DNA of 64,000 nt from Nitrospiraceae bacterium (GTDB lineage Bacteria > Nitrospirota > Nitrospiria > Nitrospirales > Nitrospiraceae): NCBI GenBank assembly GCA_035623075.1, contig DASPUC010000029.1:1-64000 (forward strand), read 5' to 3'. The first letter of the stretch is position 1; each line of letters starts with the position of its first letter. Below the pieces are notes generated by a model. That model was not told where the DNA came from and ran no database searches. It was given only the letters and a program-made list of their open reading frames with translations. Position numbers and translations under genes: made by a program. Of this stretch, positions 6,821-15,736 are shown piece after piece.

Positions 6821-7090
6821 CTAAACGTCAAAATCTTCAGTCTCGTCTTCGTCCGATGATGCGTCGGTATTGCCTTCGGCCAATGCCGCAAAATGTTTGG
6901 CCCACGTGATGTAGAGGTTTCCGCTGTCGCGCATGGTATCGGCGGCTTTCACGAGTTTCTCCACCAACTCAGGGTCTTTTCCACTGGCCTGAATCTCCGC
7001 GGCGCGACGTTCAATAGCTTTAGGATATTCGTGAATCAGGACGGCAATTTCCTTTAGTAGCTCATCGATCACGTTGTCTTCATTTCGCAT
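6821..7090 (-). CDS. Small acidic helical protein of unknown function
   Basis: This 89-residue protein starts behind GAGGAA (minus strand). It is almost entirely helical with a very acidic tail (DASSDEDETEDFDV) and no signal or membrane segment. It lies downstream of the forDABGE terminator, so it probably has its own transcript. No family is recognised. Confidence 0.55.
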   Translation of the reverse strand: MRNEDNVIDELLKEIAVLIHEYPKAIERRAAEIQASGKDPELVEKLVKAADTMRDSGNLYITWAKHFAALAEGNTDASSDEDETEDFDV

Positions 7091-7116
7091 AGCATTTCCT
7101 CAGCCACGGGACCAAC

Positions 7117-7147
7117 AAAAAACCCCATAGCGTTGGCGCCATGGGGT
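7117..7147 (-). terminator. Intrinsic terminator of the forDABGE operon
   Basis: On the minus strand ACCCCAT (7147-7141) pairs with ATGGGGT (7128-7122), with a GC-rich inner part, followed by a run of T (7122-7117). It sits 31 bases after the forE stop codon. Confidence 0.8.
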
Positions 7148-7177
7148 CTTGTGCGGGAGCCCCGCTTACATGAACAG

Positions 7178-7456
7178 TTACCCTTGATAGGCTTGGCCTA
7201 GCGCAGCCGACTCACCTTTGCGACTCATCAATTCTCCGCTCGCACTGACAGCCTGCATGACGATTGCCTGGTGCTTGGCTGCATTACAGACGACCACACA
7301 GAGTTCGCAGCCCTTGCAGCGATCAATGTTTACTTCTGCGACCATCTTGGTGACATTGAGGTCCAGGCAATTTGCTTCCGGGCAATACATGATGCACAAC
7401 CGGCAACCCTTCTTGGCTGTGCACTTCTCATCGATGACTTGCGCGACATTATACAT
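7178..7456 (-). CDS. forE: 2-oxoacid:ferredoxin oxidoreductase, small ferredoxin-like subunit
   Basis: This 92-residue protein has two [4Fe-4S] motifs: C12/C18/C21/C25-P and C47/C50/C53/C57, typical of bacterial 2x[4Fe-4S] ferredoxins. As the last gene of a five-gene set it matches the epsilon subunit of the Hydrogenobacter-type forDABGE enzyme, passing electrons between the catalytic core and ferredoxin. The gene order (D, A, B, G, E) favours the 2-oxoglutarate type, but pyruvate cannot be excluded from sequence alone. Confidence 0.8.
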   Translation of the reverse strand: MYNVAQVIDEKCTAKKGCRLCIMYCPEANCLDLNVTKMVAEVNIDRCKGCELCVVVCNAAKHQAIVMQAVSASGELMSRKGESAALGQAYQG

Positions 7457-7481
7457 GCAACGTGGTTCCTTCTCTTAACTC

Positions 7482-8189
7482 TTAGGCGGCGACGGCCGGA
7501 TTGCCGACTCGCAACTCAATCTTATTCTTTTCAGCCCATTCGCTCGCGATTTCGTAGGACCGCTTCACAGTTGCCAGATTCTTCGCCAAAAGCATTTCTT
7601 TTTTGGCGAATTTTTTCTTAATGGCTTCGTCTAAGGATGCCGTACCACCGGAGGCCACGAATTTCTTTCCGAAGCGTTCCTGGAGCGCGCCGTCGAGCGC
7701 GTCCATTGAAACGCATTTGGTAATGCCGGCCACAGAACCAATCATGGTCATGTTGGTAGACAACTCGGTACCGGCGACTTCGATCGCGAGCTCTGTTCCA
7801 GCAATGTAAAACACGGCGACGTTCAAGTCCTTGAGCCGCTGAATGTCTTCTTCCGACAGAAGAGACTGGGCGGAGTTGATGATAACCACACCACCTTCCT
7901 TCACACCCGAGTAGAAGGGCATGGTGTAGCTCTTGCCCATCGTGATGACCTGGGGGTGAAACACCTCAATAACATCCGGGAACACTAACTCACCACGGTC
8001 GTAGATGCGCTCGATGCCGATTCGACAATAGCTTTCAGCCGGCGCCATGCGTTTCTCGGCGCCGAAGAAGGGGTTGGAGATGGAAAACTTGCCGTCCTTA
8101 TTCGCCGCCATGGCCATGACATGCGCGGCCGTGACAGCGCCCTGACCGCCGAGTCCCGACATCCGGATGTTCAGTCTTTTCTTGATCAT
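7482..8189 (-). CDS. forG: 2-oxoacid:ferredoxin oxidoreductase gamma subunit
   Basis: This 235-residue protein begins with the family motif IRMSGLGGQGAVTAAHVMA, followed by FGAEKRMAPAESYCRI, as in the gamma domain of POR/OGOR enzymes. It starts behind GGAGGAG, 24 bases after the beta subunit stop. The gamma subunit shapes the active site with alpha and beta, in the cytoplasm. A C-terminal extension rich in Lys and Glu follows the core domain. Confidence 0.88.
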   Translation of the reverse strand: MIKKRLNIRMSGLGGQGAVTAAHVMAMAANKDGKFSISNPFFGAEKRMAPAESYCRIGIERIYDRGELVFPDVIEVFHPQVITMGKSYTMPFYSGVKEGGVVIINSAQSLLSEEDIQRLKDLNVAVFYIAGTELAIEVAGTELSTNMTMIGSVAGITKCVSMDALDGALQERFGKKFVASGGTASLDEAIKKKFAKKEMLLAKNLATVKRSYEIASEWAEKNKIELRVGNPAVAA

Positions 8190-8213
8190 GGCCGTCTCTC
8201 CTCCAGATTCGGA

Positions 8214-9119
8214 CTAGGCTTCCTGTGAGGTAAGTTGCTTAGCAGCTGCTTTGCGTTCCTTCTCTTTCGCGGCCATTTCGGCCAACAACTGTTTTGCCGG
8301 TTCGCTGACGTATTCTTTGTAGGCGAACCGCTCAGTCGGCTTCTCTGAGTCGCGCATTTCTTGGAGGCCTTCCATGCTGTTCTTGCCGATTTCAAGAATG
8401 CAGGGGGTGTACAGCTGCAAGTAGGTCGGGCCGATCTCTCGCGCGACCATGACGGCATTGCGAACGACCTTTTCCACGAGCGACGGCTTGCTGACTGTGC
8501 AGTTGACGACATAGTGGCAGCCGGATTCCCGAGCAATCTCCGGGAGGCGAACCTTGTCGAACAGCTTGCCAACCGGCGCCATCTTGGCGACAAAGCCCTT
8601 CTGCATGAGCCCGCTCTCTTGACCGCCGGTGTTAGCGTAGAGCTCGTTGTCAAAGCAGATCGTGGTGAACTTCTCCTGACGAAACCAGGCCTGCAACGTC
8701 ATGTCGAGCCCAATGTCGACTGTCGCGCCATCACCGGCCAAGACCACAACGTCCTTCGTACGTCCGGGGAAACGAACCGTCAACGCGCGCTTCAAGCCCG
8801 AGGCGATCGCGTTCTGGTTCCCGAAGAGGGAGTGAATGTTATGCACAGCTACCATAGGAAACACCAAGCTGGTGCATCCGGTGGAGCCCACCATAACCGT
8901 ATCTTCCGGGTTTGGGAGCGAAGCCAGGATGTAGCGGAAGGCCATCGATTCCGGACAACCGGCGCACAGAGAATGTTGTTCGATCAGCTCCTTTGAGGTG
9001 CCAATGTCCTTCCACCCTCGATCTTCCTTGCCGTAGGTGGCGCTCTTTACGAGGTCCTGATAGTCCGACGGCATGATGTCGTACAGGGCGTCTGAGATCT
9101 TGATCCGTTCTTTACTCAT
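8214..9119 (-). CDS. forB: 2-oxoacid:ferredoxin oxidoreductase beta subunit (thiamine-PP binding)
   Basis: From the ATG at 9119, which has GAGGAGG 6 bases upstream, the protein has 301 residues. An in-frame ATG at 9143 lacks a good site. Cys52 and Cys55 (LCAGCPES) belong to the [4Fe-4S] cluster motif. The thiamine diphosphate motif is GDGATVDIGLD followed by NELYANTGGQ. The subunit decarboxylates the 2-oxoacid, or carboxylates acyl-CoA in the reductive TCA direction. Confidence 0.88.
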   Translation of the reverse strand: MSKERIKISDALYDIMPSDYQDLVKSATYGKEDRGWKDIGTSKELIEQHSLCAGCPESMAFRYILASLPNPEDTVMVGSTGCTSLVFPMVAVHNIHSLFGNQNAIASGLKRALTVRFPGRTKDVVVLAGDGATVDIGLDMTLQAWFRQEKFTTICFDNELYANTGGQESGLMQKGFVAKMAPVGKLFDKVRLPEIARESGCHYVVNCTVSKPSLVEKVVRNAVMVAREIGPTYLQLYTPCILEIGKNSMEGLQEMRDSEKPTERFAYKEYVSEPAKQLLAEMAAKEKERKAAAKQLTSQEA

Positions 9120-9176
9120 GAAGGCCTCCTCAGGGCAACTCAATCGGAATTAGTTTTCTCGTCAATATTCCGCTGC

Positions 9177-10388
9177 TCAGCTTCCACGACCAGCCAACGA
9201 CATGGTCCGCATGCCAAGGGCGGTCTTGATTTCGGACACGATGATTTCCGGCGGCATTGTCATGCCTCCACACACGTGCGGGCCAGCATGGACTCGCTGG
9301 TGATTTGGGATTGATGCGCGAATTTCTTTTGCCAGCCAGCCTGTCACGTTGAATTCCGGCACGAAGATATGTGTCGCGTTCTTCGTGGCTTCGCGAATTT
9401 CCTCTTCCGGCCAGGGTCGCAACGTTTTGATCTTGACCAGTCCACATCGGATACCTTCGTCCTCCAACAAGCGGATCGCTTCACGTCCTTGTGAAACGGC
9501 GGTGCCGGAGGTCACGATCATGATGTCCGCGTCGGTATTTTCGCTGTCGATCAATCCGTTCAGCCAATGAATCGAATGCTTTCGGGACCGCTCGACTGCT
9601 GCCCACACTTCCTGTTGCCAACTCGCGTGGGTGGCGTAGCTGATGTAATTACTCTTCATGACAAAGGGGTCGCGCATCATCCGGACCGGCGGACACTCCA
9701 TATCCATGCAGGGGACCGGTGAGCGATAGGGATCATAGGGTGGCAAACACATGTCGGCCGGTGTCAGGTTTACGACGTCTTTCGTGTGTGTGACGAAGAA
9801 CCCATCGCAGCAGAGCGCTAACGGCAAATGAACATCCGGTTCCTCCGAGACCATGTAGCCTTTGAGAATCCAATCAAAGAAGTCCTGTGCGGTCTCTGCG
9901 TGCCACACCAACATGCCGGTGTTTAGCAGATAGGAAATTTCCAGCGTGTCAGGCTGGATCGACAGCGGCGAATTGATGCCACGGCAGGTCACGATCATCT
10001 GGATCGGGAGCCTGGCGCCGGCCCACATCGGGAAGTTTTCCATCGCGCGCATCGTGCCTGGCCCAGCGGTCGTCGTAAACACGCGCGCTCCGCCGAATGC
10101 GGCGCCCGCACACTGCGACATGACGGCGAATTCGCTCTCACCACGGAAGTAGTCGCCAATGTAGCCTTCGGCAAAAAGTTCGCCAATCAAGGCGGCGGCT
10201 TCGCTTTGTGGCGTGATCGGATAGGCGATCATGACATCACAGCTGGCGCGGCGAATGGCCTCCTTGATCACTTCGCTTCCGGTGAAGAAGGAAGGCGTGC
10301 GCGGGGCCTCATTCATCATTTTCCATGTGTCGGTGTACGTCTGGCCTTTCTTATTTTGCGTGCCGATGACTGAGTGTGTGTCTGCCAT
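9177..10388 (-). CDS. forA: 2-oxoacid:ferredoxin oxidoreductase alpha subunit
   Basis: This 403-residue protein starts behind AGGAGG with 9 bases of spacing. It has the pyrimidine-binding domain of POR/OGOR alpha subunits (VMIAYPITPQSEAAALIGEL, then TTAGPGTMRAMENFP) and the second domain (DADIMIVTSGTAVSQGREAI, then VKIKTLRPWPEEEIREA). It binds thiamine diphosphate together with beta. It sits second in the operon, directly after the 211-residue D subunit. Confidence 0.88.
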   Translation of the reverse strand: MADTHSVIGTQNKKGQTYTDTWKMMNEAPRTPSFFTGSEVIKEAIRRASCDVMIAYPITPQSEAAALIGELFAEGYIGDYFRGESEFAVMSQCAGAAFGGARVFTTTAGPGTMRAMENFPMWAGARLPIQMIVTCRGINSPLSIQPDTLEISYLLNTGMLVWHAETAQDFFDWILKGYMVSEEPDVHLPLALCCDGFFVTHTKDVVNLTPADMCLPPYDPYRSPVPCMDMECPPVRMMRDPFVMKSNYISYATHASWQQEVWAAVERSRKHSIHWLNGLIDSENTDADIMIVTSGTAVSQGREAIRLLEDEGIRCGLVKIKTLRPWPEEEIREATKNATHIFVPEFNVTGWLAKEIRASIPNHQRVHAGPHVCGGMTMPPEIIVSEIKTALGMRTMSLAGRGS

Positions 10389-10429
10389 GGCCCCAGCCTC
10401 CTTTCCCTCTTGCCCGGTCCCTCAAACAC

Positions 10430-11065
10430 CTAGTTTGAGGCGGTGCTCGCGGCTGTTCCCAGCCGTGGTTGGACGCTACCTTTCAATCGTTTCACAGTGT
10501 CCGCTAATCGCATAATTTTTTCGACGGATGCGTCACGGAACGACAGCATGGCGTCTTCATGGCCTGCTTGCGCGCACATCGCGATGGTATAGCAGGACGT
10601 GCCGCCGCGAATAATCTTCAACGACAAGTTGGCTTGGTGGCAGTGGACGCCGACAAACATGCAGGCATCGATCTTGTTGTGCCAAATGGTGAGATTCGGA
10701 TGGTTTGGGTTGATTTCCACTTCAGGATTGATCTTGGGGTACTTCGGCCGATAATCCGGCATCGGAATCAGCATCGGGTTCTGTCCAGGCTGCACGCATA
10801 CTTTGAGGGTGTTGAACAGATGGCGGATGGCGGTCGCCTTCTTCGCGGCCTTTTCGTTCCATGCCCACAGGACGAGAGGTCCTGGGAAAATCGTGGGAAC
10901 TTTTGCCATGAGGAATTGCCTGGCCGCTTCCTCGTAGGCTTTCTCTTCCGGCACGATTACGCCATTGATATGAGCCTCTCCGGGATTTGGCAAGCGGATT
11001 CCCATGCTTGCCGCAGCAGGGGGTAAAAAATGCTCTGGCCCTGGGAGTACGCGATACTGAGTCAT
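10430..11065 (-). CDS. forD: 2-oxoacid:ferredoxin oxidoreductase accessory subunit (ForD-like)
   Basis: This 211-residue protein starts behind GGAGAG and is the first gene of the operon. It contains a GVHCHQANLSLKIIRGGTSC segment resembling the middle of gamma-like or acetyl-CoA-binding domains, with several Cys and His but no ferredoxin motif. In Hydrogenobacter the first gene of the forDABGE cluster encodes such a non-catalytic subunit. Its exact role is not known to me. The call depends mainly on gene order. Confidence 0.65.
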   Translation of the reverse strand: MTQYRVLPGPEHFLPPAAASMGIRLPNPGEAHINGVIVPEEKAYEEAARQFLMAKVPTIFPGPLVLWAWNEKAAKKATAIRHLFNTLKVCVQPGQNPMLIPMPDYRPKYPKINPEVEINPNHPNLTIWHNKIDACMFVGVHCHQANLSLKIIRGGTSCYTIAMCAQAGHEDAMLSFRDASVEKIMRLADTVKRLKGSVQPRLGTAASTASN

Positions 11066-11285
11066 GCGGACTTACTCTCCGACGCTAAGGGATTAGAAGG
11101 ACAGGACCGACTCGTCATTCAACTCGTGAAACCTTTGTTCACTCTAAGCTTTTTCAAGTCGTTCTGCAACCCGACAGAAGGCCCACCGTAGGGGAATTTT
11201 GGGCTATCGGACCGGACCAGCTTAGGCCTTTTGTCCCAGTATAGAGGATGCGAATGTCGAAGGCCCCAGCGAGATCGGAGCGCGC
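11066..11285 (-). other. Long untranslated leader of forDABGE
   Basis: About 215 bases lie between the predicted transcription start and the forD start codon, without a convincing gene. A second weaker promoter-like pair (TTCGAC ... TATACT on the minus strand, near 11240-11260) may lie inside. From 11316 to 11416 I see only AT-rich sequence, no gene. Confidence 0.4.
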
Positions 11286-11315
11286 ATTATAGGTGGCCGT
11301 CTTCGACATTGTCAA
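11286..11315 (-). promoter_or_regulatory. Near-consensus sigma-70 promoter of forDABGE
   Basis: On the minus strand TTGACA (11315-11310) and TATAAT (11291-11286) are both perfect consensus hexamers, separated by 18 bases. It is one of the strongest promoters visible in the window and fits a highly expressed carbon-fixation enzyme. Confidence 0.8.
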
Positions 11316-11416
11316 ACTAACAGAATGGTGCTGCATTTCCTGAGCGTATGAAAATATTTGCGAACACGCACGGAATATACGTATTTAAATTCAATTGGTT
11401 AGACGGTGTCTCTCCG

Positions 11417-12685
11417 TTACGGCAATTGCTCACACGCATGGATTGAACCCAGGACACAGGCCCGTTCTAGATCATCCTTCGCCAATCGACCTTGAAGTCG
11501 TTCTCTGTACAATTTCGCTCTGGCTAAGAGAGCATTTGCGTTCGTGGGATCCACTCGAATTACGGTGGACAGATCGTCGATTGCCTGCTCTGGCTGATTC
11601 AGCTTCACATAGATTTCGCTACGAAGGAGATAGGCTTCCTTTTGATAGGGAATCCAACTCTCCGACGTCTCCGTGGAGAGGAGTTTCTTCAATGTACCGA
11701 GAGCCGGCTGCCATTGTTTTGCTTCCGCCTGTCGTCGTGCTTGAGTCGTATAGAGTCCGATCAGTCGTTGTCGCGCGACGTCAAAAAAAGGATCCAGTTC
11801 AAGAACCCGTTCATAGGAGGTTGCGGCGTCCTCAGTACGCTTGAGCCAACTGTAGACGTCTCCTTGCCCCAACCAGGCCCACGCGTTTTTGTTGTCAATC
11901 GTCACCGCATGGTCAAAATCGGCCTTTGCTTTGTAGAGATATGGTTCGTAGTCGGCTGTTTTTTTATGTTGAGAAAATGCCAGAGAAACCAATTGCAGAA
12001 ATGTTTGCCCTCTTACAATCAATGACTCAACCTGTCGTCCGTCGAGATCGATGGCTTCCGACGTGAGGGCGATTTTGTCAGTCAGGTTGTTGGTATGAAT
12101 GGCTTGATCCAAGAGGGTGCGGGTACGATAGTACGCTTCTCCTCGGCCGGTTGGTTCGATCACCAGTGTGCGAACGCCTGAGGGCTGCGATTGTAGATCC
12201 TGAAGCTGCGCCCGTAGTTGATGATTCTCTTGTTGTAGCTGGCGGAAATGGCGTGCCAGTTGTTCGTCCGATTTCATCCGCCTGACGGCCTCTGCGAGGC
12301 TGTCGAGATTGACCGTGGCCCTGATGCGGATGAAAAACACCGGACGCTCGTTTTCAAACGACCGCCGTGATTCAAGAATTTCGGTTTGAGTGATTGCGGC
12401 AGCAATGGTCCGTATTTCCAAGGAACTCGTTTGTGAAACGCGTCCTCCCGAATCTTTTTCCACGTCGAGGAAGGTTGATTCTAAATAGATCCCTGCCTCT
12501 TCCACCGCTCGGCGTTGCGCTCGTTGCAGAACCTTTTCCTCCGCTCCTGCGAGAGTGTCTCCATCCGCCATCACATACTGGCCTTCTGCAACCACGATTT
12601 TTGTGGAGGCCGCGAGGCTCGGGGTTGTTGAGGAAGCGATCAACAGGGGAATGAGGAAAAGCCGTATGAATCGCTGTAGAATCAT
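11417..12685 (-). CDS. Exported TPR protein with LPP20/FlgO-like N-terminal domain
   Basis: This 422-residue protein has a signal peptide ending near SLAAS (residue 26). The next domain (ADGDTLAGAEEKVLQRAQRR and following) resembles the LPP20/FlgO-type beta-alpha domains of envelope proteins. A coiled coil around residues 140-165 is followed by about four tetratricopeptide repeats (for example AWAWLGQGDVYSWLKRTEDA and PEQAIDDLSTVIRVDPTNAN). It is probably a periplasmic scaffold. There is no Shine-Dalgarno sequence before the ATG, and a good promoter places transcription start at or next to the start codon. Confidence 0.7.
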   Translation of the reverse strand: MILQRFIRLFLIPLLIASSTTPSLAASTKIVVAEGQYVMADGDTLAGAEEKVLQRAQRRAVEEAGIYLESTFLDVEKDSGGRVSQTSSLEIRTIAAAITQTEILESRRSFENERPVFFIRIRATVNLDSLAEAVRRMKSDEQLARHFRQLQQENHQLRAQLQDLQSQPSGVRTLVIEPTGRGEAYYRTRTLLDQAIHTNNLTDKIALTSEAIDLDGRQVESLIVRGQTFLQLVSLAFSQHKKTADYEPYLYKAKADFDHAVTIDNKNAWAWLGQGDVYSWLKRTEDAATSYERVLELDPFFDVARQRLIGLYTTQARRQAEAKQWQPALGTLKKLLSTETSESWIPYQKEAYLLRSEIYVKLNQPEQAIDDLSTVIRVDPTNANALLARAKLYRERLQGRLAKDDLERACVLGSIHACEQLP

Positions 12686-12691
12686 AATGAA

Positions 12692-12720
12692 AATATACCG
12701 CTCAATAGGTACACCAGCAA
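12692..12720 (-). promoter_or_regulatory. Promoter that would give a leaderless TPR-protein mRNA
   Basis: On the minus strand TTGCTG (12720-12715), a 17-base spacer and TATATT (12697-12692). The usual start 6-7 bases after the -10 box falls on the ATG at 12685. Confidence 0.5.
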
Positions 12721-12832
12721 TGCATCGAAAGTGGAAGAACTGGCTCAGACTTGGCTGACCGTATTCTCAGAAAGAATATATATGATTCAATGAGTTGCGA
12801 GGTTGAGCGGGTTGTCAGAGTAAAAGGAGGGA

Positions 12833-13111
12833 TCAATCGGTCTTAGGCAAGACCTGCAAGAAGGGATGCACTTCGACCCGCTCGAAGACGCCATGGACGG
12901 TATAGGGATCGGCATGGGCGAATTTTTGGGCGTCCTCCAAGGAGTCGGCTTCGATGATGATGAGGCTTCCGGTTTTGTCGGTCAGTGGGCCTGCCAGGAC
13001 GACACGCCCTTGCGCGCTCAGTGGTTCGAGATTGGCTAAGTGGGCGGGTCGATGAATTTTTCGTTTGGCTTCTCCGTCAGGGCCGTCGAATCCTAGAATC
13101 ACGAATTTCAT
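12833..13111 (-). CDS. YciI-like protein
   Basis: From the ATG at 13111 the protein has 92 residues and the whole fold of the YciI family: MKFVILGFDGPDG, then RPAHLANLEPL, VVLAGPL, GSLIIIEADSLEDAQKFAHA and DPYTVHGVFERVEVHPF. YciI proteins are small ferredoxin-like dimers with a conserved His-Asp pair; their reaction is mostly unknown. The frame could extend further upstream, but that would overlap the DUF2203 gene and adds no family sequence. Confidence 0.8.
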   Translation of the reverse strand: MKFVILGFDGPDGEAKRKIHRPAHLANLEPLSAQGRVVLAGPLTDKTGSLIIIEADSLEDAQKFAHADPYTVHGVFERVEVHPFLQVLPKTD

Positions 13112-13154
13112 GGGTAGGTGTGATAGCCAAACAGTCGACGAGCAGACGTCGCTC

Positions 13155-13559
13155 TTACCGGCGTTCTTCGAGGGGGCACCGATCCTTATAGCCGGTCGTA
13201 GTTTCATGCCACCATCGTACCTCATCTTCGCCGAGCTTCCAGCAGAGGTAGACGATGCGTCCGTCCCGGAGATGGGGAAAGTCGCATAGTCCGATATCCA
13301 CATCCTTGACGAGCACACCGAGTTCGTGAATGGCTTGCAGGTTGGTGCTGACCTGCTGCAAGCCTGAAATATACAAGTGACCTACGGAGCTACCACCTCC
13401 ATATCGAGCCTGAGCACTCGCTTTCTGAATCTCCTGCTTTGTCTGGAGGAGGATTGCTTTGGCCTGCTGGATCGAGGTAAACCGCGTGTGAAGCTGCGGA
13501 ATCAGATGATTGGCTTCGGAAACGGTGAATGTGCGTTCGTATTCTTCGCCGTTCGCCAT
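13155..13559 (-). CDS. DUF2203 family protein
   Basis: From the ATG at 13559 (GAGG 8 bases upstream) the protein has 134 residues. It shows the DUF2203 pattern: FTVSEANHLIPQL at the start, a helical middle, then VLVKDVDIGLCDFPHLRDG and YLCWKLGEDEVRWWHE, ending DRCPL. The function of this family is unknown. The upstream extension of the frame to 13754 lacks a binding site. It probably shares a transcript with the YciI-like gene 43 bases downstream. Confidence 0.85.
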   Translation of the reverse strand: MANGEEYERTFTVSEANHLIPQLHTRFTSIQQAKAILLQTKQEIQKASAQARYGGGSSVGHLYISGLQQVSTNLQAIHELGVLVKDVDIGLCDFPHLRDGRIVYLCWKLGEDEVRWWHETTTGYKDRCPLEERR

Positions 13560-13700
13560 TGGATACCTCGCTGCGCTCTTTCCTTTAACACACCCCCTTC
13601 TAGGCTGCAACCTTGCTGGGGTGTACAAGGTAGCATGCGTAGAGGGCATAGCACCAAATACGTTCCGCCGCTGACGAGGTCCGTGGGAAAATCGTATATA

Positions 13701-13729
13701 TTGACAAGGAGATTCGTGCGAGGTATCAT
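13701..13729 (+). promoter_or_regulatory. Sigma-70 promoter upstream of rho
   Basis: TTGACA (13701-13706), a 17-base spacer and TATCAT (13724-13729), both close to consensus. The expected start near 13736 gives a leader of about 350 bases before rho. It overlaps the 5' region of the divergent DUF2203 gene. Confidence 0.65.
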
Positions 13730-13735
13730 TAATCA

Positions 13736-14085
13736 AGGTTAGCGTTCGGCTCAAACATTCCTCCGCTGATAAGACTTCCGGGGCCTGTCTCGAAAAAAGC
13801 TACATTAGTCGAATGAGAGACGAGAGAGTTCAGCATCGTTGTGAAATGGCGGACGCCCTCCCAGTTCGCGCAAGCAGCTCAAGCGTGACGACAGCGGACC
13901 TAAACGAATAGGCCCTTCAGAACTAAACCCTCTCCATTTCAAAAACGAGCACACGAACCAGCGTCAATTCATTCACCATCCAGTTGTCGACCGTTTGGCC
14001 CATGATTGTCCGATTCGGGAGTGTCTTGTGAGCAGTAAGCCTGGAGCTTGAGAGGATTCGTATGCCACAAACCAAGGGGGAGGTT
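13736..14085 (+). promoter_or_regulatory. Long rho leader with C-rich, G-poor rut-like segment
   Basis: No gene is visible in this stretch. Bases about 13921-13985 are rich in C and A with few G (AACCCTCTCCATTTC and onward), the composition of a Rho utilisation site. In other bacteria rho is autoregulated by Rho-dependent termination in its own leader, and the same is inferred here. The remaining part of 13560-13735 holds only the promoter. Confidence 0.4.
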
Positions 14086-15333
14086 ATGCATCTTGCTGAG
14101 TTGAAGCAGAAAACCATCGCCGACTTAAACGACGTCGCGCGGGACCTCAAAATCGAGGGGGCGGCCAACCTTCGTAAGCAGGAGCTGATCTTCGCGATCC
14201 TCCAAGCTCAGACGGAAAAAAACGGCGTGGTCTTTGGCGAGGGCGTCCTCGAAACCCTGCCGGACGGATTCGGATTCCTGCGAGCTCCCGACTCCAACTA
14301 CCTTCCCGGCCCCGATGACATCTACATCTCCCCCTCGCAGATTCGCCGATTCAATCTTCGTACGGGGGACATTGTTTCAGGACAGATTAGACCACCGAAG
14401 GAAAGCGAACGATACTTCGCGCTGCTCAAGGTCGAGAAGGTTAACTATGAAGATCCGGAAGTCGCCCGCGACAAAATTCTTTTCGACAACCTGACTCCCC
14501 TCTATCCGGAAGAACGAATCAACCTCGAATTCGACCGCGAAGAATACTGTACGCGAGTTATGGATCTGATTACGCCCATCGGGAAGGGACAGCGGGGACT
14601 CATCGTAGCCGCGCCTCGAACCGGGAAAACCATGCTGCTCCAAGCCATCGCGCGAGCCATCCTCAAGAACCATAAAGAAGTGACCTTGATCGTGCTGCTG
14701 ATCGACGAACGGCCGGAAGAAGTGACTGACTGGCAGCGACAAGTGAAGGCGGAGGTCATAAGCTCGACATTTGACGAACCGGCCCAGCGTCATGCCCAAG
14801 TCGCGGAAATGGTCCTTGAGAAGGCGAAGCGGCTGGTCGAGCACAAGAAGGACGTCGTGATCCTGCTGGACAGCATTACGCGCCTTGCGCGAGCGTATAA
14901 CACCATCGCGCCGCCCAGTGGCAAGGTTCTGTCTGGCGGCCTCGATTCAAATGCCTTGCAGAGACCGAAGCGGTTCTTTGGCGCAGCGCGGAATATTGAG
15001 AACGGCGGCAGTCTGACGATCATGGCCACCGCTCTGGTTGACACGGGTAGCCGCATGGACGACGTGATCTTTGAGGAGTTCAAGGGCACCGGTAACATGG
15101 AAGTACATCTTGACCGCCGTCTGGCTGATAAGCGGATCTTCCCGGCGATTGATATCAGTCAGTCCGGGACAAGAAAGGAAGAGCTGCTGGTGGACAAGGA
15201 TCGTCTTAATAAGATGTGGATCCTCCGCAAGGTGCTCAGCCCATTGGGGACCATGGAGGCGATGGAATTCCTGATGGACAAGGTCCAGGGGACCAAGACC
15301 AACCAAGAATTTCTGCAGTCGATGAACCGCTAG
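14086..15333 (+). CDS. rho: Transcription termination factor Rho
   Basis: The protein has 415 residues from the ATG at 14086, which matches the N-terminus of E. coli Rho (MHLAELKQ against MNLTELKN). An in-frame ATG at 14062 with AGAGGA upstream is the alternative and adds eight residues. Visible parts: the RNA-binding cold-shock-like domain (DGFGFLRAP, then [18 protein letters not shown]), the P-loop (APRTGKTML), Walker B ([15 protein letters not shown]) and the Q- and R-loops. It is a hexameric RNA helicase that ends transcription. Confidence 0.95.
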   Translation: MHLAELKQKTIADLNDVARDLKIEGAANLRKQELIFAILQAQTEKNGVVFGEGVLETLPDGFGFLRAPDSNYLPGPDDIYISPSQIRRFNLRTGDIVSGQIRPPKESERYFALLKVEKVNYEDPEVARDKILFDNLTPLYPEERINLEFDREEYCTRVMDLITPIGKGQRGLIVAAPRTGKTMLLQAIARAILKNHKEVTLIVLLIDERPEEVTDWQRQVKAEVISSTFDEPAQRHAQVAEMVLEKAKRLVEHKKDVVILLDSITRLARAYNTIAPPSGKVLSGGLDSNALQRPKRFFGAARNIENGGSLTIMATALVDTGSRMDDVIFEEFKGTGNMEVHLDRRLADKRIFPAIDISQSGTRKEELLVDKDRLNKMWILRKVLSPLGTMEAMEFLMDKVQGTKTNQEFLQSMNR

Positions 15334-15430
15334 CAGGCCGCTTGTATCTTGACCCCTTGTCGAGATACAGTGTCGCGCCACTGCACGGGGCTGTGCCGTA
15401 CTGCAACCGTGATGTAAGGAGTTGACGGTT

Positions 15431-15637
15431 ATGAAAAAAGGGATTCACCCGGTATACCGAGAAGCCACGGTCCATTGTGCCTGCGGCAACAAGTTCAAGA
15501 CGCGTTCGACGGTGGGCGATATTAATGTCGACATTTGTTCGAATTGCCATCCGTTCTTTACCGGAACGCAGAAAATCGTCGATACCGAAGGTCGTGTCGA
15601 ACGGTTCAAGAAGAAGTACGCGAAAAAGGGGAAGTAG
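15431..15637 (+). CDS. rpmE: 50S ribosomal protein L31 (zinc-binding type)
   Basis: This 68-residue protein starts at the ATG with AAGGAG 9 bases upstream. A TTG three codons earlier is less likely. It has the L31 core ([19 protein letters not shown], then [12 protein letters not shown]). Cys16, Cys18, Cys37 and Cys40 form the zinc site of the C+ form. The order rho-rpmE-prfA-prmC is a common arrangement. Confidence 0.95.
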   Translation: MKKGIHPVYREATVHCACGNKFKTRSTVGDINVDICSNCHPFFTGTQKIVDTEGRVERFKKKYAKKGK

Positions 15638-15656
15638 CAACTCCGAGTACCATAGA

Positions 15657-15695
15657 AGAGACCCTGCTTCGCGATGGAGCAGGGTCTCTTTTTTT
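15657..15695 (+). terminator. Intrinsic terminator after rpmE
   Basis: A perfect 12-base stem, AGAGACCCTGCT (15657-15668) with AGCAGGGTCTCT (15678-15689), is followed by seven T. It separates rho-rpmE from prfA. Confidence 0.92.
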
Positions 15696-15736
15696 GTGGG
15701 CAAGGAGTCGAGACAGAGAAGGATGGGAAAGGCCTC

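Noticed and set aside
11154-11336. 60-codon frame in the forDABGE leader
   Set aside because: It spans the promoter itself and has no ribosome binding site.
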